From: JAHRVQ01 sp047616645
Lineage (GTDB): Bacteria > Pseudomonadota > Gammaproteobacteria > Pseudomonadales > Azotimanducaceae
Length of the DNA stretch: 64,000 nt
Direction of reading: 5' to 3'
NCBI GenBank assembly: GCA_047616645.1
Contig: JBLHIH010000002.1
Coordinates: 17,856 to 81,855 of the forward strand
The position numbers and the translations under genes are program-made. The notes under the pieces were generated by a model. It did no database searches, was not told the origin of the DNA, and saw only the letters and a list, made by a program, of their open reading frames with translations. Positions 15,798 through 25,532 of the stretch are shown piece after piece. Position 1 is the first letter of the stretch, and every line of letters begins with the position of its first letter.

Positions 15798-16994
15798 CTA
15801 CGAAATTGCTTTGTCTCGTAGCATCTGATGAAAGGCTTTAAATACTTTTTCCATTGCAGGTTGTTTGTAGGGGAACATATCGATGGGGTCCATATCATGG
15901 ACGATCATGGCGTTGGCCAACTCGAATATGAGTAGTTGTCCATCTGGGGTTTCTGCGCAGTCGATTCCAAAGTAGTCCAAATCGATCGAGTCCGTTAAAT
16001 AATGAAATGCGTCTTTATGGCGCTCTGCTAATCCTGTGTCGAAAAATGTCATTGCGCGACTTTCTTCAAATCGTTTTTCTTCATCAAAGGTCATGCCTGC
16101 ATTTAAATAATGAACAGGCCAATTTTCAGAAATGGCCATGTGACAAAGAAAGGGAAGGCCGCTAATAAAGACAATTCGATATTTTCTAAATAATCCATCA
16201 GGACTGCGATAGTCCGAGAATGGGGCGATAAAAAAGTTGTTGTCTTTATTTAAGTGTAAATAATGATCTATATCTTGGTAGCTACTGAGTTTTGAGAGTC
16301 CTTGCCCTGCGTGAGAGCCAAAGGGTCTTGCAATTATCGGGAACTGGGCTTCGATCAGGTATTCAGAAAGCTGTTCTTGCAGGTTGGCCATGTCCTTTAA
16401 CTGTTCTCGATCAAGGATGATATTTTGAGGCATATATATACCTGGCACGGTGTCCATAAGCTCACAAGCGCGGTCACGCGCTAGGAAGGGGATTTCGTCT
16501 GGGTTATTCACGTGAGGTAGTCGCCATTGTTGTAGGAGGGATTGGGCCATTTTTAGTGCGGGGTTATTGGCTTCTGCTTCACTGATGGCAATGAAAACAA
16601 GATCGTAGTCGACTAGAACGGGATAGGGTAGGTTTGGCCCGATGTAGAGTTCGTCTGCACTGATATCTGAGGTGCGGATCATAAACTCGACTGGGGTATT
16701 AGCCATAAAGTCCCCTGGGGTTTTGATGATGAGGAGGCGGAAATTGCCGCGTCTTTGGATTGTGAAGAGTTGTTTGATTTCTAGGGCTTGTAATTGGGTG
16801 AGCAGGCCTACTTTTTGGTCGCCTCGTAATAACAATATGGTCGATAGGTCTGCTAGGGCTTCGGCATTCTTGGGGTCGGATTGGGAGGTATTGATTAGAT
16901 ATTGTGCGGTTTGACTTAGGTCGTCGCCGTCGAACATTCTTTGCATTAGTTCCGCTTGGCCGACCAGTGGGGATTCTGTTGTTGTCTGAAACAT
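15798..16994 (-). CDS. ATP-grasp family protein with helical N-terminal domain, function unknown
   Basis: 398 residues. The N-terminal 70 residues look like a short helical TPR-type region (SQSDPKNAEALADLSTILL). A middle region precedes an ATP-grasp domain from about residue 180, recognised from PIIARPFGSHAGQGLSK (nucleotide loop), FRKYRIVFISGLPFLCHMA and DYFGIDCAETPDGQLLIFELANAM (the acidic/Asn metal-binding end). ATP-grasp enzymes ligate a carboxylate to an amine or thiol through an acyl-phosphate. No precursor peptide, amino-acid pathway gene or partner enzyme is adjacent, so the substrate is unknown. Confidence 0.7.
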   Translation of the reverse strand: MFQTTTESPLVGQAELMQRMFDGDDLSQTAQYLINTSQSDPKNAEALADLSTILLLRGDQKVGLLTQLQALEIKQLFTIQRRGNFRLLIIKTPGDFMANTPVEFMIRTSDISADELYIGPNLPYPVLVDYDLVFIAISEAEANNPALKMAQSLLQQWRLPHVNNPDEIPFLARDRACELMDTVPGIYMPQNIILDREQLKDMANLQEQLSEYLIEAQFPIIARPFGSHAGQGLSKLSSYQDIDHYLHLNKDNNFFIAPFSDYRSPDGLFRKYRIVFISGLPFLCHMAISENWPVHYLNAGMTFDEEKRFEESRAMTFFDTGLAERHKDAFHYLTDSIDLDYFGIDCAETPDGQLLIFELANAMIVHDMDPIDMFPYKQPAMEKVFKAFHQMLRDKAIS

Positions 16995-17256
16995 TGGCTA
17001 GTTACTCCTTAGGTTTTGATTGAGGTCGGCTTTGAGTTGGGCATTAAATGTAGTCTGATCCGATGTTGGTGCTGGTGGTATTGTTGATAGGCGCGCAAGC
17101 ATCGTGCCTAGGAGGAGGTTTTGTATTGAAGGGCTTGATTATTGGTGGTTAGCATTGATTTGGATGGGATTTGGATGGGATTAGGGGGGCTTTTGATGTT
17201 TGGAAAGGAAAAAGATTACCGCTAAGTGAGGTTTACGGCAATAAATAGCAGGCAAT
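16995..17256. other. Non-coding gap, G/T-rich on the plus strand
   Basis: The gap before the fusA terminator is strongly G/T-rich and C-poor on the plus strand, with a short direct repeat of TTTGGATGGGA around 17158-17181. It must contain the promoter of the ATP-grasp gene. I see no gene or RNA structure in it. Confidence 0.4.
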
Positions 17257-17282
17257 AAAAAGGGTCGTGACCGACCCTTTTT
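17257..17282. terminator. Bidirectional rho-independent terminator after fusA2
   Basis: AAAAAGGGTCG (17257-17267) and CGACCCTTTTT (17272-17282) are perfect 11-bp arms around a TGAC loop. A-tracts and T-tracts on both sides make it work in either direction. It lies 38 bp past the fusA2 stop. Confidence 0.9.
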
Positions 17283-17319
17283 GATTCTTCTTTAAGCGAA
17301 ACGTTTAGATTTTAAGAAA

Positions 17320-19407
17320 CTATTTCTTTTTGTTTCGTTCCAATGTTTCTTTGATCACTTCGTCAGCAACATTTCTTGGCGCTGCTTTGTAGTGGCTAAA
17401 TTCCATTGAGAACTGACCACGACCGGATGTCATTGTGCGCAAGTCGCCAATATAACCAAACATTTCAGATAGTGGTGCTTCTGACTTTATCCGTACGCCT
17501 GTTGCGCCGGCTTCTTGGCCTAGGATCATGCCGCGACGTCTGTTTAGGTCGCCGATTACGTCACCTACGTGAGCGTCGGGTGTGAAGACGTCAACTTTCA
17601 TGATGGGTTCCATCAATTGCGGTCCGGCTTTTGGCATGGTTTGACGGTAAGCTGCTTTTGATGCGATCTCGTAGGCAATTGCTGATGAGTCTACTGCGTG
17701 GAAACCACCATCTGTTAATGTCAGTTTAACATCAAGACAGGGGAATCCAGCCATTGGACCTTCGATCAAGCTTTTCTTGAAGCCTTTTTCTACTGCTGGC
17801 CAAAATTCACGAGGTACGTTACCGCCGGTGACTTTTGATACAAATTCAAATCCAACGCCCACTTCTGAAGGTTCAACGATGTAGTCAATTTTCGCGAATT
17901 GACCAGAACCACCGGTTTGTTTCTTGTGCGTATAAGAATCTTCGATTCGCTGAGTAATAGATTCTCGGTAGGCTACTAAAGGCTTGCCGACTTCAACTTC
18001 AACATTGTGAGTTCGCTTCAAGATATCAACCTTAATATCGAGGTGAAGCTCACCCATTCCCTGCATGATAGTTTCACCAGACTCTTCGTCCGTTTCAACG
18101 CGGAATGAAGGGTCTTCTTGAATCATTTTGGATAGGGCAATGCCCATTTTTTCTGCGGCCGCTTTGTCCTTTGGAGAGATAGCAATGTAGATCACTGGAT
18201 CTGGGAAGACCATAGGTTCTAGTGTTGCAGGTTGTTTTGGATCACAAAGGGTATGACCTGTTCTTGTGTTCTTCATGCCGATGAGCGCAACAATGTCTCC
18301 AGCTTGAGCTGAGTTTAACTCGATTCGCTCGTCTGCATGCATTTCTACAATTCGACCAATTCGTTCTGTTTTACCTGTGAAGGTATTTAAAACAGAATCG
18401 CCTTTTTTCAGAGAACCGGAATAAATTCTTGTAAATGTAAGTGCGCCGAAACGGTCATCCATGATTTTGAATGCAAGTGCACGAAGTGGCTTTGCTGCAT
18501 CAACGATGGCAAATTCACCTGTTTCTACACCTTCGATATCAACTTCTGGTTGCGGCTTAACTTCTGTGGGAGAAGGTAGATAGTCAACAACAGCGTCAAG
18601 GATGAGCTGAACGCCTTTGTTTTTAAAGGCTGAGCCGCCGTAAGTTGGGAAGAATTCTAAGGCAATGGTGCCTTTTCGTATGCAGCGCTTAAGATCTTCG
18701 ATTGATGGCTCTTCACCTTCTTCGAGGTAGCTCATCATAAGATCTTCGTCTTGCTCTACTACGGTTTCGATGAGTATTTCACGATACTCCGCAGTTTTTT
18801 CAACAAGATCAGCGGGGATATCTGTAATTTCAAAATTCAGCGGCTCACCTGTTTCGTCCCAGATGTAGGCCTTTTGAGTCAGTATGTCGACTAAGCCGAC
18901 AAAGTCGTCTTCTGTACCGATTGGCAATGTCATCACTAGTGGATGTGCACCCAAGACGTTTTTAACTTGATCAACAACGCGGTAAAAATCAGCACCTAGT
19001 CTGTCTAATTTGTTGATGAAGATGATTCGAGCAACTTCGGAGTCGTTTGCATAACGCCAGTTTGTTTCTGATTGAGGTTCAACGCCGCCAGATCCGCAGA
19101 AAACGCCCACGCCGCCGTCCAATACTTTGAGTGAACGATAAACTTCAATGGTGAAGTCAACGTGTCCCGGTGTATCGATGATATTCATTCTGTAGTCTTT
19201 CCAGAATGCAGTGGTAGCAGCAGATTGAATGGTGATGCCTCGCTCCTGCTCCTGTTCCATGAAATCTGTTGTCGCAGCACCATCGTGAACTTCTCCAATT
19301 TTATGGATCTTTCCAGTGATGTTCAGAATTCTTTCTGTTGTGGTTGTCTTACCGGCATCTACGTGTGCGAAAATGCCGATATTTCGATAACGGCTGAGGT
19401 CAGTCAT
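17320..19407 (-). CDS. fusA2: Elongation factor G, FusA2 type
   Basis: A 695-residue translocation GTPase. The G domain is complete: AHVDAGKTTTTE (P-loop), RGITIQSA (switch I), DTPGHVD (G3) and NKLDR (G4). Domains II-V follow, ending with GDLRTMTSGRGQFSMEFSHY. Sequence details such as GVEPQSETNWRYAN and WKDYRMNIIDTPGHVDF match the second EF-G of pseudomonads rather than the str-operon FusA. It stands alone with its own terminator and no ribosomal protein genes nearby, which supports the FusA2 call. A canonical fusA should exist elsewhere in the genome. Confidence 0.9.
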   Translation of the reverse strand: MTDLSRYRNIGIFAHVDAGKTTTTERILNITGKIHKIGEVHDGAATTDFMEQEQERGITIQSAATTAFWKDYRMNIIDTPGHVDFTIEVYRSLKVLDGGVGVFCGSGGVEPQSETNWRYANDSEVARIIFINKLDRLGADFYRVVDQVKNVLGAHPLVMTLPIGTEDDFVGLVDILTQKAYIWDETGEPLNFEITDIPADLVEKTAEYREILIETVVEQDEDLMMSYLEEGEEPSIEDLKRCIRKGTIALEFFPTYGGSAFKNKGVQLILDAVVDYLPSPTEVKPQPEVDIEGVETGEFAIVDAAKPLRALAFKIMDDRFGALTFTRIYSGSLKKGDSVLNTFTGKTERIGRIVEMHADERIELNSAQAGDIVALIGMKNTRTGHTLCDPKQPATLEPMVFPDPVIYIAISPKDKAAAEKMGIALSKMIQEDPSFRVETDEESGETIMQGMGELHLDIKVDILKRTHNVEVEVGKPLVAYRESITQRIEDSYTHKKQTGGSGQFAKIDYIVEPSEVGVGFEFVSKVTGGNVPREFWPAVEKGFKKSLIEGPMAGFPCLDVKLTLTDGGFHAVDSSAIAYEIASKAAYRQTMPKAGPQLMEPIMKVDVFTPDAHVGDVIGDLNRRRGMILGQEAGATGVRIKSEAPLSEMFGYIGDLRTMTSGRGQFSMEFSHYKAAPRNVADEVIKETLERNKKK

Positions 19408-19635
19408 GGCTATTGCTCTGTCTTGATTCTGGTTTGATGGAGTATAAAAAGCGCGCCATCATATAGGTTGAAAGGCACATAATCCAGCCTTGTCTTGCCT
19501 TGATAGCAGGTGCGCTTGATAATTGGATGAATTATAGGGGCAATTAGCCCTCTTTATGTGCTTTATTTTGCTAAATTAGATGTGAAATAATTCAATAATA
19601 TTGCTTAAAATCAATAGGGTAATGGTGATTAACTG

Positions 19636-20283
19636 ATGATTCAAGTGTGTAGTGTCAACGTCGGTAAGAAACAAATCTTAGATATGGGCGATAGGCAGCC
19701 AGAAACCGGTATTTATAAGCACTCCGTTAACGAAGCTGTGCATATTGATGTAAATGGCCTGATGGGAGATGAGATTTGTGATGGTCGTTTTCACGGCGGA
19801 CCAGACCAAGCTGTCTATATCTACCGAGTTGAGGATTATGAGTGGTGGGAGACAGCGTTAGGAAAAAGCTGTGCTCCAGGGCTTTTTGGCGAAAACTTGA
19901 CTATAAGAGGAGTAGAAGTGCCTGCGGTTTTTGTTGGAGATCGTTTGGACTTCGGTGGTTTGATTTTAGAGGTCACTGCACCTCGAATCCCTTGTGCTTT
20001 GTTCGCTCGACGTATGGGCGATCCTGATTTCGTAAAGAAATTCCTTCGAGCTGAGCGCCCAGGATTTTATTGCAGAGTGGTTCAGGAGGGTATGGTGTCT
20101 ATCGATAGTGAAGTGAGTTTTATTCGAACAAATCTTAAGAGTATTTCGACTGTGGAGTTTTATCGCGATGCAAGTCAGCGCCTTAGCATAGAAAAATTGG
20201 AGCGCTACTTGTCCTTGCCGATTGATATTCGTTCCAGACAGGACTTCGAGAAAAAACTGACCGCTCGGCGTAGGGCAAATTGA
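19636..20283 (+). CDS. MOSC domain protein (YiiM-like)
   Basis: 215 residues with a MOSC fold. Diagnostic parts are the LMGDEICDGRFHGGPDQAVY segment, GLFGENLTIRG and the conserved cysteine in TAPRIPCALFARRM (about residue 122), followed by the helical three-alpha tail found in YiiM proteins. YiiM uses molybdenum cofactor to reduce N-hydroxylated compounds such as 6-hydroxylaminopurine. It is a stand-alone gene, divergent from fusA2. Confidence 0.85.
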   Translation: MIQVCSVNVGKKQILDMGDRQPETGIYKHSVNEAVHIDVNGLMGDEICDGRFHGGPDQAVYIYRVEDYEWWETALGKSCAPGLFGENLTIRGVEVPAVFVGDRLDFGGLILEVTAPRIPCALFARRMGDPDFVKKFLRAERPGFYCRVVQEGMVSIDSEVSFIRTNLKSISTVEFYRDASQRLSIEKLERYLSLPIDIRSRQDFEKKLTARRRAN

Positions 20284-20368
20284 GTGATAGGATAGCGTAT
20301 TGTACAATCTATAGGCAGATTGGAAGCTATTTTGAAGCGATTAGTGGGTAATAGCGTGTTGAATTCTT

Positions 20369-21367
20369 TTGTTTAAGTTTAAGCACTTTTTTCATCGGGT
20401 AGTTGAAAGACCTCCTGAAGAACGAATTGTGCTTACCTTATGCCTAATAGGAATTGTCGCGCTAGCGCCTTTTGCTGTGATGCGCTTTGCTCGAGCTGAC
20501 TATATCATCGGTTTTATAGATCTATTGGGCGCCATTGTAGCCTTTGTTATGGTGGCCTACGTCTTGAGAACGGGTAAAATAAAAATTCCTGGCCTTATCA
20601 TGTCAATCGCATCAGTACTTGGTGTTGTCTTCGTTACGAGGATGCAGGGCAATGGGGATGTAAATTTGCTCTATCCTGCTATTTTGTGGTCTTTTTTCAT
20701 GGTTACACCGAATACCGCATTGGCCTTCGGTATTTTGGCTATGACGCTAACAGCACCATTTTTAATGGACCAGATGGACAGTTTTGTATTCGCGAAATTT
20801 GTTGCCTCGATATTTGCCTGTATGCTGTTTGCCTATACGTTTGCGACCCTGAGAAATCGTCAGCGAGATGCGCTTATCATGTTGTCAACAAAAGATGGAT
20901 TGACAGGGGTAGGGAACCGGCGCGCACTTGATGAGAAGATGGCCGAGTCTATCGATGCTTATGGCCGGAATAAAACAGCGGTCTGTTTATTGATCTTAGA
21001 TATAGATAAGTTCAAAGTAATAAACGATAAACTAGGACATGGTATGGGTGACCACATCCTAAAGAGCATCACAAATATCATTCAAGCCAGAATTCGCGCG
21101 ACAGATAATCTCTATCGATACGGTGGAGATGAGTTTGTTATTCTCACGACAGGTGCAGATATGTTAACTGCTATGGGTCTTGCGGAAGACATCCGTGCAA
21201 AAGTGGAAAGCAATGGCTTGATTCATGATAGTCATGTATCTCTTTCTCTTGGGGTCGCACAATATGTTGAGGGTCAAAGTGCAAAACACTGGTTGGAGTG
21301 TGCCGATACGGCTCTGTTGAAGGCCAAGCGTGAAGGGTGCAACAAAGTATTTGCAGCGGTCGTTTAA
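20369..21367 (+). CDS. Membrane-bound diguanylate cyclase (GGDEF)
   Basis: 332 residues. The N-terminal half has about five or six hydrophobic helices (residues 20-165) with no obvious ligand domain. The GGDEF domain starts near STKDGLTGVGNRRALDE and includes DIDKFKVINDKLGHGMGD and the intact YRYGGDEFVIL active site (about residue 251), so c-di-GMP synthesis is expected. No clear RxxD inhibitory site precedes GGDEF. The start codon is TTG at 20369. No in-frame ATG occurs before the second helix. Confidence 0.85.
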   Translation: MFKFKHFFHRVVERPPEERIVLTLCLIGIVALAPFAVMRFARADYIIGFIDLLGAIVAFVMVAYVLRTGKIKIPGLIMSIASVLGVVFVTRMQGNGDVNLLYPAILWSFFMVTPNTALAFGILAMTLTAPFLMDQMDSFVFAKFVASIFACMLFAYTFATLRNRQRDALIMLSTKDGLTGVGNRRALDEKMAESIDAYGRNKTAVCLLILDIDKFKVINDKLGHGMGDHILKSITNIIQARIRATDNLYRYGGDEFVILTTGADMLTAMGLAEDIRAKVESNGLIHDSHVSLSLGVAQYVEGQSAKHWLECADTALLKAKREGCNKVFAAVV

Positions 21368-21461
21368 GCGCTTGTGGTAGTGGATGGTTTTGATAACGCT
21401 ATCTCTATTCGTTTTTAATTTGATAGGTTATGCTGCGCTTCAAAATTAATCATGGAGTTTA

Positions 21462-22049
21462 TTGATGCCGCAGATCTTCACGAAAGAGGCTTGCATAAAA
21501 AAGTTCTTCAAGTCTGATCTCGTTCAAATCTATTTTGTCAAAATAGATCTCAATAAAGTGGCCAAAGTCTTTGTATGTTCGTTGTTATTGGCCGTTTTAG
21601 CATGCTCAGAACAAGTAAAAGAAAACAATTTACATTCAAATGATGAAAGGGGAACAAAATTGAGCGAAAACATGGCGAAAGCGACTGCTTTTTTAGAAAA
21701 AAATGCCAAAAAGGAAGATGTCACGGTGACAACTTCGGGACTTCAATATGAAGTCATCAATTCGGGCGAGGGAAAAACACCAGGCCCTACTGATATGGTG
21801 GTTACTCACTACGCGGGATCGTTTTTAGATGGGTCGGAATTTGATAGTTCCATCAGTCGCGGAGAACCTACGAGTTTTCCAGTTAATGGCGTGATAGCTG
21901 GGTGGACAGAAGCATTGCAACTCATGCAGGAAGGAGATAAATGGCGTTTATTCATTCCTCCTAATCTTGCCTATGGTGAGAGAGGTGTAGGCCCTATTCC
22001 GGGTAATACTGCTCTCATATTCGAAATTGAACTCATAGAAGTTAAATAG
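21462..22049 (+). CDS. FKBP-type peptidyl-prolyl cis-trans isomerase
   Basis: The FKBP domain occupies about residues 90-195: SGLQYEVINSGEG, the DMVVTHYAGSFLDGSEFDSS substrate groove, VIAGWTEALQLMQEGDKW and LAYGERGVGPIPGNTALIFEIELI. The long frame from ATG 21462 contains a hydrophobic stretch ending in LAVLAC, a plausible lipobox, so a lipoprotein form is likely. A TTG at 21660 with a strong AAGGGGA ribosome site gives a possible second, cytoplasmic start (about 129 aa). The true start needs experimental proof. Confidence 0.85.
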   Translation: MMPQIFTKEACIKKFFKSDLVQIYFVKIDLNKVAKVFVCSLLLAVLACSEQVKENNLHSNDERGTKLSENMAKATAFLEKNAKKEDVTVTTSGLQYEVINSGEGKTPGPTDMVVTHYAGSFLDGSEFDSSISRGEPTSFPVNGVIAGWTEALQLMQEGDKWRLFIPPNLAYGERGVGPIPGNTALIFEIELIEVK

Positions 22050-22094
22050 AGTTAAGTTAATCTAAAAATTAGCTTATAAAATCAGGAGTAAAAA

Positions 22095-23210
22095 GTGAAA
22101 TCCATACAGCTAAGATCAAAGATAAGTAGCGATGCCAAATTAGAGATTAATCTTGAGACGGTTACATTGTCTGCACCAGGCGACGACGAAGTTCAAATTC
22201 GAATTGAAGCCTCTCCAATCAATCCCTCGGATTTAGGATTGCTGGTCGGCCCTGCAGATGTCACAACAATGATTATTAGTGGCGATGAGAATAATCCTTT
22301 AGTGACTATGGATGTCCCTGAGGCAATGATGCCCGCGATGGCTGCGAGACTGGATGAATCTCTGCCGGTGGGTAATGAGGGTGCAGGCGTTGTTGTTGCT
22401 GCCGGTGCGAATGCGCAAAGTATGATGGGCAAAGTTGTTGGGGTTGCTGGTGGAGCTATGTACTCTCAATACCGTAATGTACCCGCCAGCGCTTGCATCG
22501 TTATGAATGAAGGAACCACTCCGGCTGAAGCCGCTAGTTGTTTTGTGAATCCGCTAACAGCTTTAGGTATGGTTGAAACCATGAAGATGGAAGATCATTC
22601 TGCTTTAGTTCACACAGCAGCAGCCTCAAACTTAGGTCAAATGTTAGTTAAAATTTGTTTGGTCGATGATGTACCCCTCGTAAATATTGTTCGTAAGTCT
22701 GAGCATGTAGCACTATTGAAATCAATCGGGGCCAAATATGTTTGCAACTCAAGTTCGGATAGCTTTAAAGAAGATCTTGTTGATGCTTTAGTTGCAACAG
22801 GCGCAACCCTCGCTTTTGATGCAACCGGTGGTGGAAGATTGGCCAGTGATATCTTGAGTGCAATGGAAATTTCTGCCAACAAAACTGCTAAGGAATACAG
22901 CCGTTATGGTTCAACTACTTATAAGCAAGTTTATATCTACGGCGGACTCGACCGTAACCCTACAACGCTAAATCGTGCATTCGGTATGTCTTGGGGCTTG
23001 GGTGGTTGGTTGCTGACGCCGTTTATTGGAAAAGTTGGCATGCCTCGCTTTATGGAATTACGCCAAAGAGTCGCAGACGAAATGACAAGCACCTTTGCGA
23101 GCACTTATACGCAAGTGGTGTCACTTAGTGAAGCGCTCTCAGCTGATACTATTAGCGTTTATGCAAAACAAGCCACCGGCGAAAAGGTGTTAATAAACCC
23201 GAATAAGTAA
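22095..23210 (+). CDS. Zinc-type alcohol dehydrogenase / quinone oxidoreductase-like protein (MDR superfamily)
   Basis: 371 residues of the medium-chain dehydrogenase/reductase fold: the GroES-like N-terminal part (EVQIRIEASPINPSDLGLL, LPVGNEGAGVVVAAG) and a Rossmann cofactor domain (HTAAASNLGQMLVKIC, then AFDATGGGRLAS). The catalytic zinc ligands of true alcohol dehydrogenases are not apparent, which fits a quinone-reductase or enoyl-reductase-like role. It starts with GTG 22095 behind a good AGGAG site and follows the FKBP gene by 45 bp. Confidence 0.8.
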   Translation: MKSIQLRSKISSDAKLEINLETVTLSAPGDDEVQIRIEASPINPSDLGLLVGPADVTTMIISGDENNPLVTMDVPEAMMPAMAARLDESLPVGNEGAGVVVAAGANAQSMMGKVVGVAGGAMYSQYRNVPASACIVMNEGTTPAEAASCFVNPLTALGMVETMKMEDHSALVHTAAASNLGQMLVKICLVDDVPLVNIVRKSEHVALLKSIGAKYVCNSSSDSFKEDLVDALVATGATLAFDATGGGRLASDILSAMEISANKTAKEYSRYGSTTYKQVYIYGGLDRNPTTLNRAFGMSWGLGGWLLTPFIGKVGMPRFMELRQRVADEMTSTFASTYTQVVSLSEALSADTISVYAKQATGEKVLINPNK

Positions 23211-23411
23211 TTTTATTAGCAGCTTGATGCTATACGGACTAGATACAAAGTAAATTATGAAGTTTTCTTCACTTTAAGGTGAACATGTTTAAAAAATAAG
23301 TTATTGATTATTAACGATTTAGTGCAGTGTTGTTGTATATTTTCAATAAAGTATGGAGAAACCTTCATTTTTTGGTTAAGATGCCGCTGATTTTTTAGCG
23401 TGCACCTGAAT

Positions 23412-24266
23412 ATGAAAGTTATTACGATCGTCCTGACAGTAATCATGGTTGTCTCTCAAATTGCCCTTGTCGACTTAGTGATACCGGGCGCAACAAATCC
23501 TGCGCCAATAGTTGAGGCATCAGCTGAAAGGGTTGTTGACGTGGCTGCCTATCATCCTGAGCGGGTGACCTTGGGTAATGCATCAAATTATTCTCCTCCA
23601 GATTTTACTTCCTATTCCAGTACTCAGGAAAAGAAGGAAGCGTTCTACCACTATCTTTTACCCCTGATTCATAAGGCAAATTTAGAAGTGGTAAAAGAAA
23701 GATTGTGGTTGTCTGCCATGGCGGACGCTTTGTTAAATAATGTGTCCTTATCTCGTCTGCAACTTAATGAGCTGACAAAATTTGAAAAGCGATACAGGAT
23801 TAAGACGAAAAATCTAAGTACTGCAGAAAGAGTTGGAGCGCTTTTGTTACGGGTCGATGTGGTGCCAGCTTCCCTAGTGGTTGCCCAAGCCGCAAAAGAG
23901 TCAGGGTGGGGAACTTCTAGGTTTGCTATCGAAGGAAACAACTACTTTGGTATATGGTGTTTCTATGAAGGTTGTGGTTTGACGCCTTTGAGACGCGATC
24001 ACAATCGGGCTCATGAAGTTGCGACTTTTGGTTCTGTTGAACAGGGTGTTCGTTATTATGTTCGGACAATAAATACCCATATAGCCTACAACGGACTAAG
24101 AAAGGTGAGGGCAAATGCCAAGCGTATACAGCAAGCTGTAGAGGGTGAAAAATTGGCTGATGGGCTCATTAGATACTCTGAGCGAGGAATGCCCTACGTG
24201 AAAGAAATTCAATCGATGATACGCTTCAACAAAATGCAGCGCTTTACTCGAAACTACAGTGTCTAA
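23412..24266 (+). CDS. bax: Bax-like beta-N-acetylglucosaminidase
   Basis: A secreted or anchored peptidoglycan hydrolase of the FlgJ/Bax glucosaminidase family, 284 aa from ATG 23412. An N-terminal hydrophobic segment (residues 4-24) acts as signal or anchor. The catalytic domain spans about residues 130-270, with the active-site glutamate in AQAAKESGWGTSRF and the following GNNYFGIWCF and ATFGSVEQGVRYYVRTIN motifs. A GTG at 23400 is a possible earlier start. The 200-bp gap upstream holds only AT-rich promoter-like sequence. Confidence 0.85.
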   Translation: MKVITIVLTVIMVVSQIALVDLVIPGATNPAPIVEASAERVVDVAAYHPERVTLGNASNYSPPDFTSYSSTQEKKEAFYHYLLPLIHKANLEVVKERLWLSAMADALLNNVSLSRLQLNELTKFEKRYRIKTKNLSTAERVGALLLRVDVVPASLVVAQAAKESGWGTSRFAIEGNNYFGIWCFYEGCGLTPLRRDHNRAHEVATFGSVEQGVRYYVRTINTHIAYNGLRKVRANAKRIQQAVEGEKLADGLIRYSERGMPYVKEIQSMIRFNKMQRFTRNYSV

Positions 24267-24283
24267 GTGCGTTTAAGTTTTCC

Positions 24284-25526
24284 CTAAGTCCTCTCTACCA
24301 ACATGTGTTTTAGACCATGGGTAGGAACATCGTAGTAGCGTAGTAATGACATATCTACGACGTTAAAAATAGCAATGCCCTGTTCAAATCTATTTATTGC
24401 CATAAAAAGTGTTTCGGGAATATCGCAAAGCCCGAAAGGTTCTTTAATACCAAAATTTAAAGTGTCTTTGTAAAGCCATATTTTTCTTTCAGATTCATAG
24501 TGGGCGATGTGATTGTGGCTAGTAAAAGCATTTACTAATTTTCCACTTAGACCATTCATCTTTATGTCAAAGGGGTCTTGATTGGGTATATCGGTATGTT
24601 GTTCAATTTTTCCATTGCTAAGATCTATTGCCACTAAGGGTCCCGGCAGGGGAAGTTCATTTGTGAATATTTCAGGGTCAAAACTATTGATATAACGCTG
24701 AGCCTTGCTCTTAAGTTGTTTTCGTAGTTGGGCGAAACCATTTTCATTTTTGTTGATATATTGTTCAGTAGCCCCGTAAATTCCAGAATCCATACCGACC
24801 TCAATATGCACTAGTGAGCCACTGATCGGCACTTGTAAGGTTGAGCGCCAATCTCCATTAGTAGAATTGAATAGGTCTATGGAAGGGCTATAGCCATCTA
24901 TTCCAAAAGTCTTATCGGGGGAATCGCTTGAAATCAAATTGTCGTCGTCAGCGACAATAGTGTGTTTATTGTTTTTTGACAAAATGATGTCGTGTCCGTG
25001 AAGAATGCTTGTTGGATTTGAAGTGAGCAGTTTCATTGTTTTGCAGTCTATTAGGCAGGTTTGACCTGTGTCAGTTTTATCACGTCAACCATTTTTTTTC
25101 CGCCTTATTAAAATGCGTAAGTATCGTCTTTTTGTGAGGTAATAAAACTGCGTGTCCTCCAAAACCATGACCTTTATGGGCATATAATTCGCCGATAACC
25201 TTTAGGTCCGCGTTAAGAAATAGGCAGGGTATACTTTCATCGCCATAGGGGATGGCAAAATAACGATTGTCTGGAAGGACAATAAGGCTATGACCAGATC
25301 GATAGTCTGCTAGTCCGTTAAACCGTATCTGATCTGTACCTAAATTCAGAGATAGCAGGTTTGAGCCTAGCGCTTGTTCGGTACGCTTGGGGTCAAAGGT
25401 GCTCAATCCTCTAATTCGAAACTTAGCAAGTTCATCCGCCGCAAAAAGGGAAGGCCCGAAGGATGCAGCAGCCAAGGCAAGGCTGCTTTTTATGATAAAG
25501 GACCGTCGATTTTTACTCTATAACAT
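24284..25526 (-). pseudogene. Broken Tat-exported DUF1513 beta-propeller protein
   Basis: Two frames rebuild one DUF1513 protein, a periplasmic propeller usually found with imelysin genes of iron-responsive operons. A Tat signal (NRRSFIIKSSLALAAASFG) is visible, but its only upstream ATG (25526) is separated from it by an in-frame TAG at 25518-25520. The N-terminal half runs to KKWLT and stops at 25080. The C-terminal half resumes in another frame (from DKTDTGQTCLIDCKT, through HGHDIILSKNN and SLVHIEVGMDSGIYG) to 24284. One extra base near 25082 explains the frame change. Imelysin partners are absent here. Confidence 0.7.
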
Positions 25527-25532
25527 GTAATT

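Noticed and set aside
17320..19407. Canonical str-operon fusA
   Set aside because: No rpsL, rpsG or tuf neighbours, and the sequence details match the FusA2 type instead.
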